Under the pieces are notes generated by a model. That model was not told where the DNA came from and made no database searches. It saw only the letters and a list, made by a program, of their open reading frames with translations. From assembly GCF_932526225.1 (NCBI RefSeq), contig NC_064040.1, positions 3,414,181-3,478,180 of the forward strand: a DNA stretch of 64,000 nt, written 5' to 3'. This DNA is from Nematostella vectensis. Its lineage: Eukaryota; Cnidaria; Anthozoa; Actiniaria; Edwardsiidae. Numbering within the stretch: position 1 is the stretch's first letter; the number at the start of each line of letters is the position of its first letter. The translations under genes were made by a program, and so were the position numbers. Shown here piece after piece: positions 23,800 through 35,430 of this stretch.

Positions 23800-23908
23800 C
23801 AAGCAAAGAAATTCCCTGCTAGCAGAGAAAAGATCTTTTCCTCGCGAACTCCAGCCCAGCGAAATACAGAGAAAAGAGGCCTCTGCTAGCAGGGAATTTC
23901 TTTGCTTG
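23800..23908. repeat. Perfect 28-bp inverted repeat, strong hairpin
   Basis: Left arm 23800-23827 and right arm 23881-23908 are exact reverse complements over 28 bp, separated by 53 nt. The loop itself contains the palindrome GAAAAGATCTTTTC. The size is in the range of a small-RNA precursor, but also of a foldback MITE. No flanking direct repeat is obvious. Confidence 0.9.
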
Positions 23909-25587
23909 TGTACACCATAAAATCGTTATTTTAGTGACACTTGAATTTTATCTGCTACAATAACACAGTCGGGAAAGGTGTTAATATTGTATAGCTTGAT
24001 ACAGATTCGCTTGCTCTTTCTAAACTAATATAGAATGGTTTGAACTCGAAAGGTTGACATTTACCGTAATATTTTAGCAAATTGAGAGCTGTCGACATTT
24101 AGCAGCGTGTTAAGCTCAATTCAGACTTGCTTGCCCCTTCTCAACAAATGTGGAATACTTTGAACTCACTAGGTCGACAATTTACTGGGTTATTTGAAGA
24201 AATTGAAAACTGTCGGGCATTTAGCCCATTGAAGACCTTTACCGACTGTGTCGGGCATATAGCCACTGCGTTGTCATTTCTCTTTTGTTTTAGAAGTAAT
24301 ACGCGTGTTTGATATGGCTTTGAGAAAGACAGCACTACGCTTTAATTATTTTACTGTGTGAGTGCTTTGTGTATTGCCACCGTAAACGGGAAAGGCAAAA
24401 GTATAAACAACTTGATATTGCTTATTATTCTTATCATCTCTCGTCTCATTTTTTCTTGTGTTCCGTTGTTTTTAAAATAATTCGCGTATTTATTATGTCT
24501 CTTAGAAATACAGCTTTCTAAAACTCTTCCTTCGCCGACCGAGTAACAAACGCCCTAAACACAACCGACTGCTTACAAATCAATGAAAAATTAATACCAA
24601 GTATTTACTGGCTATCGACATTTCATCCTTGCCTGTATCATAACCGACAAATTACTGAGCTTACATGCACCCCCCCCCCCCCCCCTTTTCCAGATCCTTT
24701 CCATCTGGCTCACCCAGCATTCAAATGTAGATTACTCGCGGCAAAATAGAGCGAGATTTTAAATTGGTTTCCGCGACGAGATCGCATAAAAAAATAATCA
24801 TGAATACATGATAAATCTTTTAAAAAAACATTTGAAGAAATCTCAAAATAATCTAAAAATAAATGTCTTACTACACTCATCCCAGTCTAATCTTAATGCC
24901 GTCCCTTACGCAACAATGAAGTTCGCGGGTTCCATAAGCGAAGAATAAACGAACGAGGCAAAAAAAGAACCCGAATAATAATAATAATTCAACAATACAA
25001 TACAATACAATACGGTGCGGTACAATGGAAGCATTGGATCTTATGGGTAAAATACCAAGATCGGATCGACATGCGTAGTTTGCTGCCGTTTTTCCCACAC
25101 CCAAAAGCCACTTGGAAAATTTAGTCAAAACAGCCTAAATAACAGTCTTTCTCGTTGCGCTTCATGCACATATTTATGCCCCACAACTCACTGCCGTATA
25201 GCAAGATTGGTTGGATATTAGCGAATTAAATAACTTGATGGTGAGTCGTGGGTTATCCGTAAAATGCTTGACCATGTCCAACAAAGTAGCTTTCTTCCTT
25301 CAAACCCCCCCCCCCCCCCTATAAAAAACACTACAAGTGCTTGTATCCCTGCCAATCAGACAAGCCAGCTGTAGCCTCTAATGCTGGCACGAACCAAAAC
25401 TATAGAACGTTGTTTATTAATCGTAGTTTTTGTTTCTTTTTCACAAAGTGAAGCAAACTGAAAGCATAGTATGAAAGAAGCGCGAGGCGAAATTATCGAG
25501 CTATCGACACAGTCGAGAAAATAAATATTATTTTTATACTATGGCGTGATTTACAGCAGTGATCTATTGCGGTGAACCCTTGCACAA
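23909..25587. other. Non-coding stretch with poly-C tracts
   Basis: No gene is seen. It holds C16 at 24670-24685, C15 at 25305-25319, and a short (ATA)n/(ATACA)n patch at 24977-25013. Diverged direct repeats lie at about 24000-24060 and 24115-24180 (CTTGCT...TTTGAACTC...AGGT(T/C)GACA). Confidence 0.4.
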
Positions 25588-25925
25588 ACAACAGCTTCCT
25601 TACAGCACTATCATGGCTTCCTTACAGCACTACATGACTTCCTTACAGCACTATCATGGCTTCTGTACAGCACTGAATAGCTTCCTTACAGCACTATCAT
25701 GGCTTCCTAACAGCACTATCATGGTTTACTTACAGCTCTATTTTGTTTTCTTTTATGTCATTATGTCCATGTCGTTATGTCGAAATTAAAAGAGTGCGTG
25801 CGCCCATGTTGTTATGTCACTAGTGTGCACTAGGCATAAAGAAGCTATCATGGCTTCCTTACAGCACTATCCTAGCTTCCTTATGTCGTTGCGTCTTCCT
25901 TATGTCGTTGCGTCTTCCTTCTATT
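25588..25925 (+). repeat. Short minisatellites, ~22-bp TTCCTTACAGCACTATCATGG unit and ~19-bp TTATGTCGTTGCGTCTTCC unit
   Basis: About seven copies of the first unit occupy 25588-25745, with a further piece at 25848-25880. They are followed by two to three copies of the second unit (25880-25920). A 76-residue frame through it is a repeat translation. Confidence 0.88.
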
Positions 25926-28700
25926 GTACATTGTAACCTGCACGTTTTTCCTCCTTTTTTCACGTTTTTTATGTTCTATTTTTACTTTAGAATTACTCTA
26001 TATCTTCTTTAAGAAGTTTTTATCTGCGGGGTGATATCTAGATCTACAATTTTTCATCTAAAAACGAGCCGTAGAAATACAATTTTGTTTTTATTGATGT
26101 AAAAATAAACTAGCAATCTATTATGCCATTTTGCACAATTGGACTATCAGTTTGGCTAAATGCATGTGATCCGGTGCAACTTGACAATTATCCATTTGCC
26201 AGCTGTAAGGTCTTACACGAATTCCTGCTTTAATAGACCGACTACCTTACTGCAAACCTGAACGGCCATCACTTTTTCGCTCAAAGTTCCGAATTTTGTT
26301 TCAACATGAACCGAGGCACCAACCTGCTATGATGTTGTCATTTTACACCGGTAAAACTTGCTTTGATATTCAATACCACAATTTGAAAGTTTGAGTGGAC
26401 TCTAAAAGCGAATCGAAGAGGTTTTAAGATAGCCTTCTCAGGATGCCTAAATGGCTCAAATCCCCGCAGACCACTTTCGATTCATTTTAGTTACCAAAGT
26501 TTCTATAAAAATCTAGATACCCCTTATCAGTTTAACTGCATTTTCTCAGTCTTGAGGACTCTTCATGTTCATTACGATTAAACAAAAATAATGAATATGT
26601 TTTTACGACAGTACGATCGTACTAGACTGTTAAATTGTGCTTTACTAACTTATATGTAGGTAAGTGAAGGTCTTAATAAGAGAAATGGATTTTCATTTAT
26701 TCTATTTTTTGTCAAGGATATCAAAGATCTGTCACTCCTTGCGATTTCTCGATAGAAAAGCTTTTCTAATGGCGCACTGGAAAGTTCGACATGGACATGG
26801 AGTCTCATAGTGCAAAAAAAAAAAAGAAAGAAAAAACGATAGGGGAAAGAGGAGGAGAGGGGGGGGAATGGCTGGGAGAATAGGGATTATCTGGAGGTAA
26901 AAATGGGGAGAAATGAAAAGGGAAATGAGAAAGAAGGATATCAAATGGCAATATAAAAAAGAAGTTGTTTTTATTTCTTGAAATGGTGAAAGTTTAACTT
27001 GAAGGTTGACACTATCAACTACAGAGATGAGAAAAAAAAGAGGTCGAGTTTGTCATAAGACGACAATTTGACATTTCTGATTTGGTTGTAACTCAAGGTT
27101 GTCATGTTGATTATTTTAACATTAATAAATTTAATGTTAAAAATAAAATAAGAAAAATAAGTTGCGGTCATATACGAGAAAGGCTTACGTAACTTCGATA
27201 ATAGCTGGTAGATTACAGCATCAACAACAAGGTCTCTCCAGCACGAACTACAGTTCGCTGATTTCCAATGAAGCCGTAAAGCAGAAATGAAAAGGAGTAG
27301 AATGACTCTAAAAAAATCTGCTTAGAGGTGAATTAAAACATACTTTAGAATGTTTAGTCCAGGCAGTAAGCTAAACGTGAAAATATTAACAATCTTCCAA
27401 ACATCCTGTGTTATTTTATTCTGTCACTTAAAAAAATCCCGAGATATATATTCAAGATTAGTTTTAGGCTTACATATCTTGATCTTAACATCACAAATGT
27501 CTTACTAATTATATTGGTTTTATCTCTGACACCTTGCATGTTTTCAAGCATCAAATTTTTTTGTATTTTTTGCTTTTTTACAACTTTTTCTCTTGCTCGT
27601 ATAGCGCAATGTTTCTTTTATTTAATCCTTTATTTCACGGATGCAAATAATTTCATAATTTTGTCAATCACCCTTTTCTGCGCAATCAAAAATCAAAATT
27701 CTAAGCAATCACTTCGCGTATATTTACTTTCCATGATGTTATGGTTGTCAAAGATCCGCCGCCACTTCAGGCGACAACTGTTTGCTAGAGTTCGTTTAAC
27801 GCACGCTCTGCGTTGATCCACGATCACCACCTTATGACGCTACTATATGCATCAGCTCAACAAGAGGTTAAAATTTTGCCCAATGTCAGAAACAGGGAGA
27901 AACAGGGACTATACTGCTAAAGTAAAGCTTAAGGAAGGTGTATTGCGAAAACAGTTTTATTCCACTCAACGATGATGTGAAGTCGCTTTTCGGGTACATC
28001 GTTACATGGGAAAGCAAGTATTGTTTTGGGTGTAGAAGTAAGGTTCAAGTATTTTTTGCGTGATAAATCTATCTTGGGGTATTAAATTTTAGGTTCTCCC
28101 CCCCCCCCCCCCCCCCAATTCTCCCCTTCATGCTTATAACTCAGTACCTCCCCCTAGAACTCTATGAACTAAGCTTGGATTCCTTTCTCACGGCCACACA
28201 CGACTGCGCGCCATACAGACGACGGCAGTCAATTACTTTTTTTCGTGCTATTTTATCGCCGAAAGACGAGTGAATATTAGAGTGCGTGGGCTAGCTGACT
28301 TGTCTTTGTCTCGCCCCGAGGTTAGTGATCCAAGGAATGTAGGCAATGCCTGGGGCTAGCACTTGACATGCAAGCTATCGCCAAAAATCTTTCCAATATG
28401 TAACGATCCGGGCGTTTTTTATTTTTACCTTTTGCCGCTAGCTTTTGCGCGACTTTATTTCATTTATCCCTCAAGCACGTAGAAACCGGTTTGTTTCTAG
28501 TTTTTATCTTAATGTGACTTGTATAATTAGAGCCATTTCACGCCATTTCATCGATACTTAGCGACCTTTCGTCGTAAGACTTATATCGGCTTCTACGATC
28601 TCCTAGTTTTACCGAGTTTGAGATACATGATCTTGGTAGCGTCAAATGCTGATAACAAATAATTAAAAAAATCACTCCTTTTAATTCGATGTGCATTACG
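25926..28700. other. Non-coding, AT-rich stretch
   Basis: No supportable gene. A purine-only tract occupies most of 26813-26940 (A- and G-rich on +). C19 lies at 28098-28116. The 100-residue frame at 27514-27816 is Phe/Leu-rich in AT-rich DNA and shows no family signature. Confidence 0.4.
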
Positions 28701-30020
28701 GTATATTTTACTCTTAAATTGTTTACAGGATTTTTTGTTGAAGTGATTGGTTGAGCTTTGACGTGCGCTCTGAAGTGTCTTAGAATATTACTCGCGCGGA
28801 CGAAAGGTTTTTTCCGCTTGCTCTATCGGATGCCAATTGGATGATATTGATGATATATTAACTTCAAGGAGATCTAACATCTAGAAAACCCTCCGATCTG
28901 AATTCGAGTAAGTCATTTTTGTATGTCTATCGCGGTGCAAGGATCGTGACAAAGTCCTACTAGTGAGAAGAAAATGTGATACGCTTATTTTACGAGTGAA
29001 GCGTTCGCACTTGTATTTAAGGTAAGTTTTGGTTTAATGTGTTTTTTTTCACTGTCTGGCCATTGCTACAGAGAGCTATTTTCCTATAAATCGAGCTTTA
29101 GTTCTTTGCGCAATTTTTTTATATGATTTTTTTTCTCACAGCCTGAGCTTGTATTTTTAGAGATTGCAGGTGCGGTTGAAATCTAAAATCCTTCTGCTTC
29201 GGATTATCTTCTATTCGTAGCCGAGCAGTCGCGCTTGAGATGGCCTTCTTAAGAGTGTTAAAGAAACTGAGAAAATCACGGCGCAAGAGCCACTACAGAT
29301 ATTGCTTCTTTTTGTTATCTTAAGAATGCGAACTTCGTATTTATTTCATTAGTTGCGTGCTGGTTATGGAAAGATCACTCGCTCTCTATGCAGAACTTGT
29401 GTTTATGGAACAGACTTATGCCTATAACCTTAAATAATAACTAGAATACCTGGCGCACGAAATTGGTCCTAGCGCTCGTCTTCACGGGCACCTTTGCACA
29501 AAGACGCCGTGATTTCCTACGTGGCTTTTGACTAAGATACTCTTTGACTAAGAGCACACTTGCTCTGTCTTGTGACTACCACAAGGATTACATTGCATGG
29601 ACCGAAAACAGTGGGGGAATTGCATTTCTAGCGTTCTTTCTTAGGTGAGGCCTTTCTAGCTTCGATAAAGATAAGGAAATATCAGAATTTCTTGCACGTT
29701 ATGACTTCGAAAATTAAGTTATTTCCGCGGGAAGCGTAGTATAGGGTGTCCCCTACGTAGTGTTTATGACGCGCGCAAACTCTTTCTAAACAGTTTCTAC
29801 GATTCTGTTAACAGAGGCACCGCATACGTGGGTTTCCAAAAATGTGCCTGTCGATATGATTATTGGACGACACAGAGAAACTGATGAGAGTGGAGTTGGT
29901 CGGTGATAGACTCGATTCTTCTTGAAACAAAGTTTCCTCGAAAGGGAAGGATACTTTTTAAGTTAATAATATACTCGAGGAAAGGAAAACGTATTGAAGT
30001 AGGAACCAACGCTCTACAGA
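28700..30020 (+). promoter_or_regulatory. Upstream region of the GPCR gene, with a candidate 5' UTR donor
   Basis: TTTAAGGTAAGT places a consensus donor at 29022. It could end a non-coding first exon that splices to an acceptor shortly before the start codon, for example CTTTCTAAACAG near 29796. A 27-codon ORF (29240-29323) with a very basic centre lies in the would-be intron. No TATA box is evident. All of this is inference from motifs. Confidence 0.25.
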
Positions 30021-33000
30021 ATGAATGGAACTGAGCAGCGTAACCTTACCGGCCCGCCCTCTAAGGTACTGACCACAAGAGAAGAAGTTTATATAGCCTT
30101 GCACACAATTGCAGCGTTTTTTTCTCTGACCGGAAACTGCCTCGTGGGAGTTGTCTTCATCCGGAACAATGGTGGGCGTGTGCGCAATACAAACAACGCG
30201 CTGCTCATCAACCTGTCCGCGGCCGTCATCCTATACACATGCAACAACTACACCATGACAATCCACAGCATTGTGCGTGGACAGATGAGGTGGGAGCTGA
30301 AGGGGTTGATCGGGGAAATTACTTGTCGACTGGAGCTCGTCCTCATGTACGCGCTATTCCTGTCGTGTCATCTCAGCGTCTTGACGATCGCGATTGAGCG
30401 GTTCTTGATTGTCTGTTTCCCGCTCAGTTGGATTGTCACGAGCACGCTCATCAAGGCTATGATCGCTAGCACCTGGTTGGGCAGTTTGTTACTTTACTCG
30501 CCGTTTTTGTATCTCGGGAATGTACGACATGTGTACGGGATGACTCGTTGCTTTGTGCGTTTCGTGCCGGATATCACCACGCCGTTTTTCAAGGTGGAGC
30601 TGGCTGTGCTATTGGCGGTGATCGTGGCGCTGCTGCTGATATACCTGGTTATTCTATGCCGCTTGTACACAAGAAACGTACCTGGACAGCCACTTCACGC
30701 GCAGCGGCGAATGTCCAACCGTGTCAACCGTAAGGTAAGACCTCTGTACAACGACCGCTTATAGTGTTTAGCGCTTGATAACCGTATGGTAAGACCTCTG
30801 TACAACGACCGCTCAGAGTGTTTAGCGCGTAAGAGCTCTGTACAACGACCGCTTTTAGTGTTCAGCGCTTGACAATCGTAAGGTAAGACCTCTGTACTAC
30901 GACCGCTGATGCTGTACTGCTTACAGGCTTACTCTTGACAATCTCGTAAAGTAAGACCCCTTACAACGCGTGTCCGACCCCTTCCCCCCCCCACCCCCCC
31001 ACCATGCGTACATTATCATTGTGATATTATGTGAATCCCTCATGAAAAAAGGCATCTATCTATCCATGAAGGAATTTTAAGTTTGGACCCTCTGTCTATA
31101 AAGTGGTTTTCAAAACTGAACCATTCGTTCAACGCTCACACTTGTATGTCTGAGTTTTAAATCGAAGTTCAAGGCATAGGGAGGGAGTTGTCAGTGAAGT
31201 TACAAGGCAGACATGAAATGAGTTATCAGTGAAGTTAGAAGACAGACACATGAGATAAGTTGTCTAGGGCGAGGGCAAGGGCATTCTTACAGTGCGTGCG
31301 CCATCCTTTGACCATCTTGAAATAAGGATGGGAGAATCGTACTATCTGAGTAACTATTTTAGTAACATGAATCTCATTAGCCAACCAGCGAGCAAAGAGA
31401 CGCCTAATTGCACATCACAATAGGAAAGACGCCTAATTGCGCGTCACAATAGCAAAGACGCCTAATTGCGCATCACAATAGGGAAGACGCCTAATTGCGC
31501 ATCACAAAAGGAAAGACGCCTAATTGCGCATCACAATAGGAAAGACGCCTAATTGCGCATCACAATAGCAAAGACGCCTAATTGCGCATCACAATAGGGA
31601 AGACGCCTAATTGCGCATCACAAAAGGAAAGACGCCTAATTGCGCATCACAATAGGAAAGACGCCTAATTGCGCATCACAATAGGAAAGACGCCTAATTG
31701 CGCATCACAATAGGAAAGACGCCTAATTGCGCATCACAATAGGAAAGACGCCTAATTGCGCATCACAATAGGAAAGACGCCTAATTGCGCATCACAATAG
31801 GAAAGACGCCTAATTGCGCATCACAGTACGAAAAATCCTAGTAGTATAAAGTTCGTGTCGATCTTAGTTGAATTCTCACAAAGAGATTTATTAACTTAAT
31901 CTCCAAAAAATACTTTGTCGTTGCCACAACGTATTGCGCGTCGCACTGCCAGTGGTCATATCAAGAAAATTAAGCCAAAAATTGTCGTTTTTGACAAACA
32001 CGGTCACTTCCATATAAGGAAACTAATATATTCCTTATTTGGAAAAACTGCATGATTCTTGTCATTTTTTAGGTTGCCGTGTACCGCAGGTGCTTCGTAA
32101 ACTTTATGAATTGTAATCAGAAGAGAGAAACAGCGAATGTGACCATCCTTGGTCAATGGAGAAAGTATCTGGAAAGAAACTAAGAATCCTCGGTACCAGT
32201 CCCTCAAAACAGCAACGTTTTCTTCATATAAAAACACCATATTTGGATGTAACACCATATTTGGATGATACTCGTGCGATTGGAGCAAGCTTTTAGGCGG
32301 GAATTTTTTTTGCGGAAAAACTTACACGTCATTTTTATGTTATTTGTTATTTGTCAGGCTTGTTTGTGTGTTTTTTTCTAACATGGCATTTTGGCACTTG
32401 TTTGTAGATTCATGCGGCAGATTTCTTCTTTCTATCTTCGTTATTTTTGGGGGGTTTTCGAACCTCCTTTATACTCAAACCCAAATGCTTAATATATTTT
32501 CTGATTTTTAATTCAGGTAACATGACCTCCCTCCGTCTCAATGAGATACCTCTTACCATTCAAGTAATTTCCTGATACATTTTACCCGAGAACCTACTTA
32601 GACAAGGTGAAATGGTGCAAGTGGTCTCTTTAACGAACTTCAACTCGCTTTATTACATCGTACAGTCATTGAACCTGGTTTAATTATTAAAGTACATACT
32701 TGAAATTCTACAAAGAGCAGAACCAATACCAACAGCAATGCATTTTTGATCTCCCGATAGGCTGTGAAACTATATTCTGAGACTCTGAGACCTTTGGAGT
32801 ATTGAGTCGTCGGCCTACCTGTGGTAGAATCATTATCATCCTATGTTCATGGCTGTCGTTTATCTAAATAGATTCGAAGAGCCTGTGACGAGCGCGTGGG
32901 AAACTTTTTCAAGATGGCAGCCAGAAAATCGTAGTAAACACGAAATTCTGCAAGTTTGTGTGAAAATTCTCTACGTAAATAGCTCTAGGGCACAAAATAG

Positions 33001-33484
33001 TAAAGTGATGATCGCAGCGAACTCCCAAATATATGGTATGCAAAGTAAAATTAAAAAATGACCGAGCGAGCTAGAAAAACGACTGTTTTAAGAAACAAGA
33101 TCGATATGTTTCCCTAATGAGCCCTTATGTCACGTGATTCCACAGGTAACCCAGCGCGTGGCCCTGATCCTGGTTCTTTTCTATAGCTGTTGGCTACCCT
33201 TCAACCTGCTAAACGCGTTTCACTTCGCGGACAAGCTGGAGATAGTCATGCACCCGGCGTACTCCTTCAGCGTCGAGTTCTTGCCGTTCCTGTACGGCGC
33301 TCTCTGCCCGTGGATCTTCCCGCTGCTCCACGAAGACTTCCGGCAAGGCATGATGGTCCTTTTGTGCTGCAACCGACGTCGCCGGAGAACCAGCGTGTGT
33401 CAGATGCAAATGAGCCGTAGTCACGTGTCTAACTCTGTGGCCGTGCCTAACGGTCAGGTAACCACTCTGTCAATCATACAATAA
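30021..33484 (+). CDS. Class A (rhodopsin-family) G protein-coupled receptor, 2 exons
   Basis: Exon 1 is 30021-30734 (TM1-TM5) and exon 2 is 33146-33484 (TM6-TM7 and tail). They join in phase 0 into 350 residues. The N-terminus has two N-glycosylation sequons (NGT, NLT). TM1 has TGN, TM3 ends in AIERFLIVCFPL in place of DRY, and TM4 has its Trp. Cysteines before TM3 (ITCRLE) and in the second extracellular loop (TRCFV) can form the usual disulphide. TM6 carries CWLP. Deviations: TM2 reads NLSAAVIL, with Val where the sodium-site Asp normally sits; TM5 lacks its Pro; TM7 reads CPWIF instead of NPxxY. The tail is Arg-rich after CC, where palmitoylation is possible. It acts at the plasma membrane through G proteins if functional. 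The ligand is unknown, and I cannot place it in a named subfamily. Confidence 0.88.
30722..30965 (+). repeat. Tandem repeat carrying copies of the GPCR exon-1 splice donor
   Basis: The exon-1 end plus donor (CGTAAGGTAAGACCTCTGTA) and following sequence (CGACCGCT, GTGTTTAGCGCTTGA) recur about four times with a ~40-60 bp period. Donor-like GTAAGA/GTAAGAC occurs at 30735, 30791, 30829, 30885 and 30951. Only the first keeps the reading frame to TM5; the later ones would add codons or a stop. Confidence 0.85.
31390..31828 (+). repeat. Minisatellite, 29-bp unit, 15 copies, in the GPCR intron
   Basis: Fifteen tandem copies of GACGCCTAATTGCGCATCAC plus AATAGGAAA. Variants 'tagcaaag', 'agggaag', 'aaaggaaag' and 'aggaaag' recur in the same order in copies 3-6 and 7-10, so a four-unit block was duplicated. 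There are no unique spacers. Confidence 0.97.
31829..32904. other. Remainder of the GPCR intron before the inverted repeat
   Basis: AT-rich intronic sequence with no ORF of note. It has a short direct repeat 'aacaccatatttggatg' at about 32233-32267. Confidence 0.45.
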
Positions 33485-34206
33485 GTGGGCGGGCGCCTGT
33501 GACCTTGCCTAACGGTCAGGTAACCACGCTGTCAATCATACAATATAGTCCAAGCATTCTGTAGTTTGATCCGGAATTAATTCCCACAAAAGCGTTCTCT
33601 TCAAAAACCTGTTGGTAATAACGTCTAGAAGAACACACTAAAAGTCCCACAAAATCCGAGCTCGGCAACATTCCGTTTTTTACACCGATCATAATATTCT
33701 TGAGCACTGTGTAATCCTTTACACACGTGTTTCTTTCATCGCCAGCAATGATCTTTAGGATCAGTACCGTATCTTTCATATCCAGCGTTTTACAGAGGCC
33801 GGTATCTAAACAAATAAACTCCGCCAGCATTTTAATATTTTCATAACAAAAAAAACTTTTTATTCTCATTTGTATTTCTGTTTAGTAGTCCAACCATACA
33901 ACATAAAATTTTTTTTCGAACGTTTCCTAATAAAATAGCTTATAAGTATAGGCTAAAGCCGATTTGTTTGTTAGATTATTGAACCGAACGTAGAAAAATG
34001 CAAATCAGTCAATCTTGTTTTAAAAACTGTCGTTTTTCTAGCTCGCTCGGTCATTTCCTTATAAGGCACTTCATACCATATTTGAGAGTCCCGCTTCAAT
34101 CATTTTTTCGCTTTTTTATCGCTCTAGAACTTTGTAAGTCGAGAATTTCCGCGTAAACTTGCAGGAATTCGTGTTTACTACAATTTTGATGGCAGCCATC
34201 TTGGTA
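32906..34206. repeat. Long inverted repeat flanking the last GPCR exon
   Basis: Left arm 32906-33102 and right arm 34010-34206 are inverted copies of ~200 bp. Shared blocks include AAGATGGC(A/T)GCC, GTAGTAAACACGAA, TGCAAGTTT and the near-exact GACCGAGCGAGCTAGAAAAA. The 907 bp between them hold the acceptor and the whole last exon of the GPCR. The arms may be the TIRs of one element or two opposite insertions of one MITE family. Confidence 0.85.
33441..33545 (+). repeat. Direct duplication of the GPCR C-terminal coding end
   Basis: TGCCTAACGGTCAGGTAACC and following CTGTCAATCATACAATA occur twice, 62 bp apart. The first copy encodes the last residues and stop of the receptor; the second lies just after the stop. 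Each copy holds CAG|GTAACC, a potential donor at 33458 and 33520. Confidence 0.9.
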
Positions 34207-35036
34207 ATGGAGCCTAGTCCCTAACGTTCTAGAATATCACAGGTCTCCCGCGTGCTCGCCCCAGGCTCTTTTAGACCATTTAGAATAACGACACGACAGC
34301 CATTGATTGATATGTAAATTATACAATTTATTTTTCTTCTCTGTTATGTGAGATTGTGTAATCAAAAATAATTTTGATGTTAAAAAGTTAATTTTTCGCA
34401 TTTTACAAAGTTTTTCGAGCCGCAACTTTTCCATGCGGCTAGAAATCGCTTTCCCGAAGCCTCAAATAAACCCTGTTTTTCGTAATGTTGCCGTTCTGGG
34501 ATTTTCTGGGACTTTTGATATGTTTTTAAGAGGTTATTCTAGAACAATGAACCGGTTAAATTTCTTTTGTGGGAATTAGTTCCAGGAAAGACACATTTTT
34601 TCATAGAATGCCTGGACTAATAAGTTGGCGGGCGGATGTCAATTATAGAGTGAAATAGCAGCTGTAATGATTGGTGTCATTCTTTTGTGAGGTGTCGAGT
34701 GCCAATCAGACATTAGAACAGTTTATATTACAGGCTGACGAATGTCAATTATAGAGTGAAATGACACCTGAGATAAGATGATGGCTTTCTATCATTCTTT
34801 GATAAAAAAAGAAAGAAAAAAACGATGGATGTTAACCAAAAAAGTGGGAGCCATGCGCCATCTTGGTACCCAATGCTATCCCAATAGAAAGTTGAGATTA
34901 AACTTTGGCAGATGTAAATAATCCTGCAAACGATATTGATAAATACCTATTATGGATCGGCACCGATATCAGAGATCATACATGTCAAGATCAGTGGATC
35001 ACATACTAAGATACTAAGACAATCGCGACAAAGGAC
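34207..35036. other. Non-coding spacer
   Basis: No gene is supported. A short direct repeat (GTCAATTATAGAGTGAAAT) lies at 34638 and 34744. Confidence 0.4.
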
Positions 35037-35305
35037 CAGGGGCTGATCCAGGAACTCCAAAAAAGGGGGGGGCGAAGCAAGGGTGCGCACCTCGGCCTTC
35101 ACGCGCGCACAGGGTTCCCAATATTCGAAAATAAAACATTTCCGAATAACCCACAATGAAAGCCGGCTAGCAGGCTAGGGTTTAAAGAAAGGGGAAATTC
35201 ATTGTTCCTTGGTGGATTTCCTTATAATGCTTGTTATTTCAAAGCCAAATATCTGAAAATAGAGGGAGGCCTGGGCCTGCTAGGCCCCCCCTAGATCCGC
35301 CCCAG
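35037..35305. mobile_element. hAT-type MITE candidate
   Basis: The left end CAGGGGCTGATCCAGGAA at 35037 faces a right end CTAGATCCGCCCCAG near 35290-35305. Their pairing resembles the CAGGGG...GGATC termini of the hAT element at 15943. There is no coding capacity; the exact right boundary and target duplication are unclear. Confidence 0.5.
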
Positions 35306-35430
35306 GGGATGGTTAGAAAAACAGGATTTGGGCTTCGACTTTTTCCAATTCCGGGGTCAGGGAGGTTAGAAGTTGAATTCTCAACATCTTTTCGATTGAG
35401 CTCTTTTCCTGGTATACTCGGGGTGTCGCG

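Noticed and set aside
27514-27816. 100-codon Phe/Leu-rich ORF
   Set aside because: AT-rich DNA easily gives such frames; no family signature.
31390-31828. CRISPR-like 29-bp repeats
   Set aside because: Units are strictly head to tail with no unique spacers, in an animal intron; it is a minisatellite.
33516-33869. 117-codon minus-strand ORF after the GPCR
   Set aside because: It overlaps the duplicated GPCR end and the inverted-repeat interval and has no signature.
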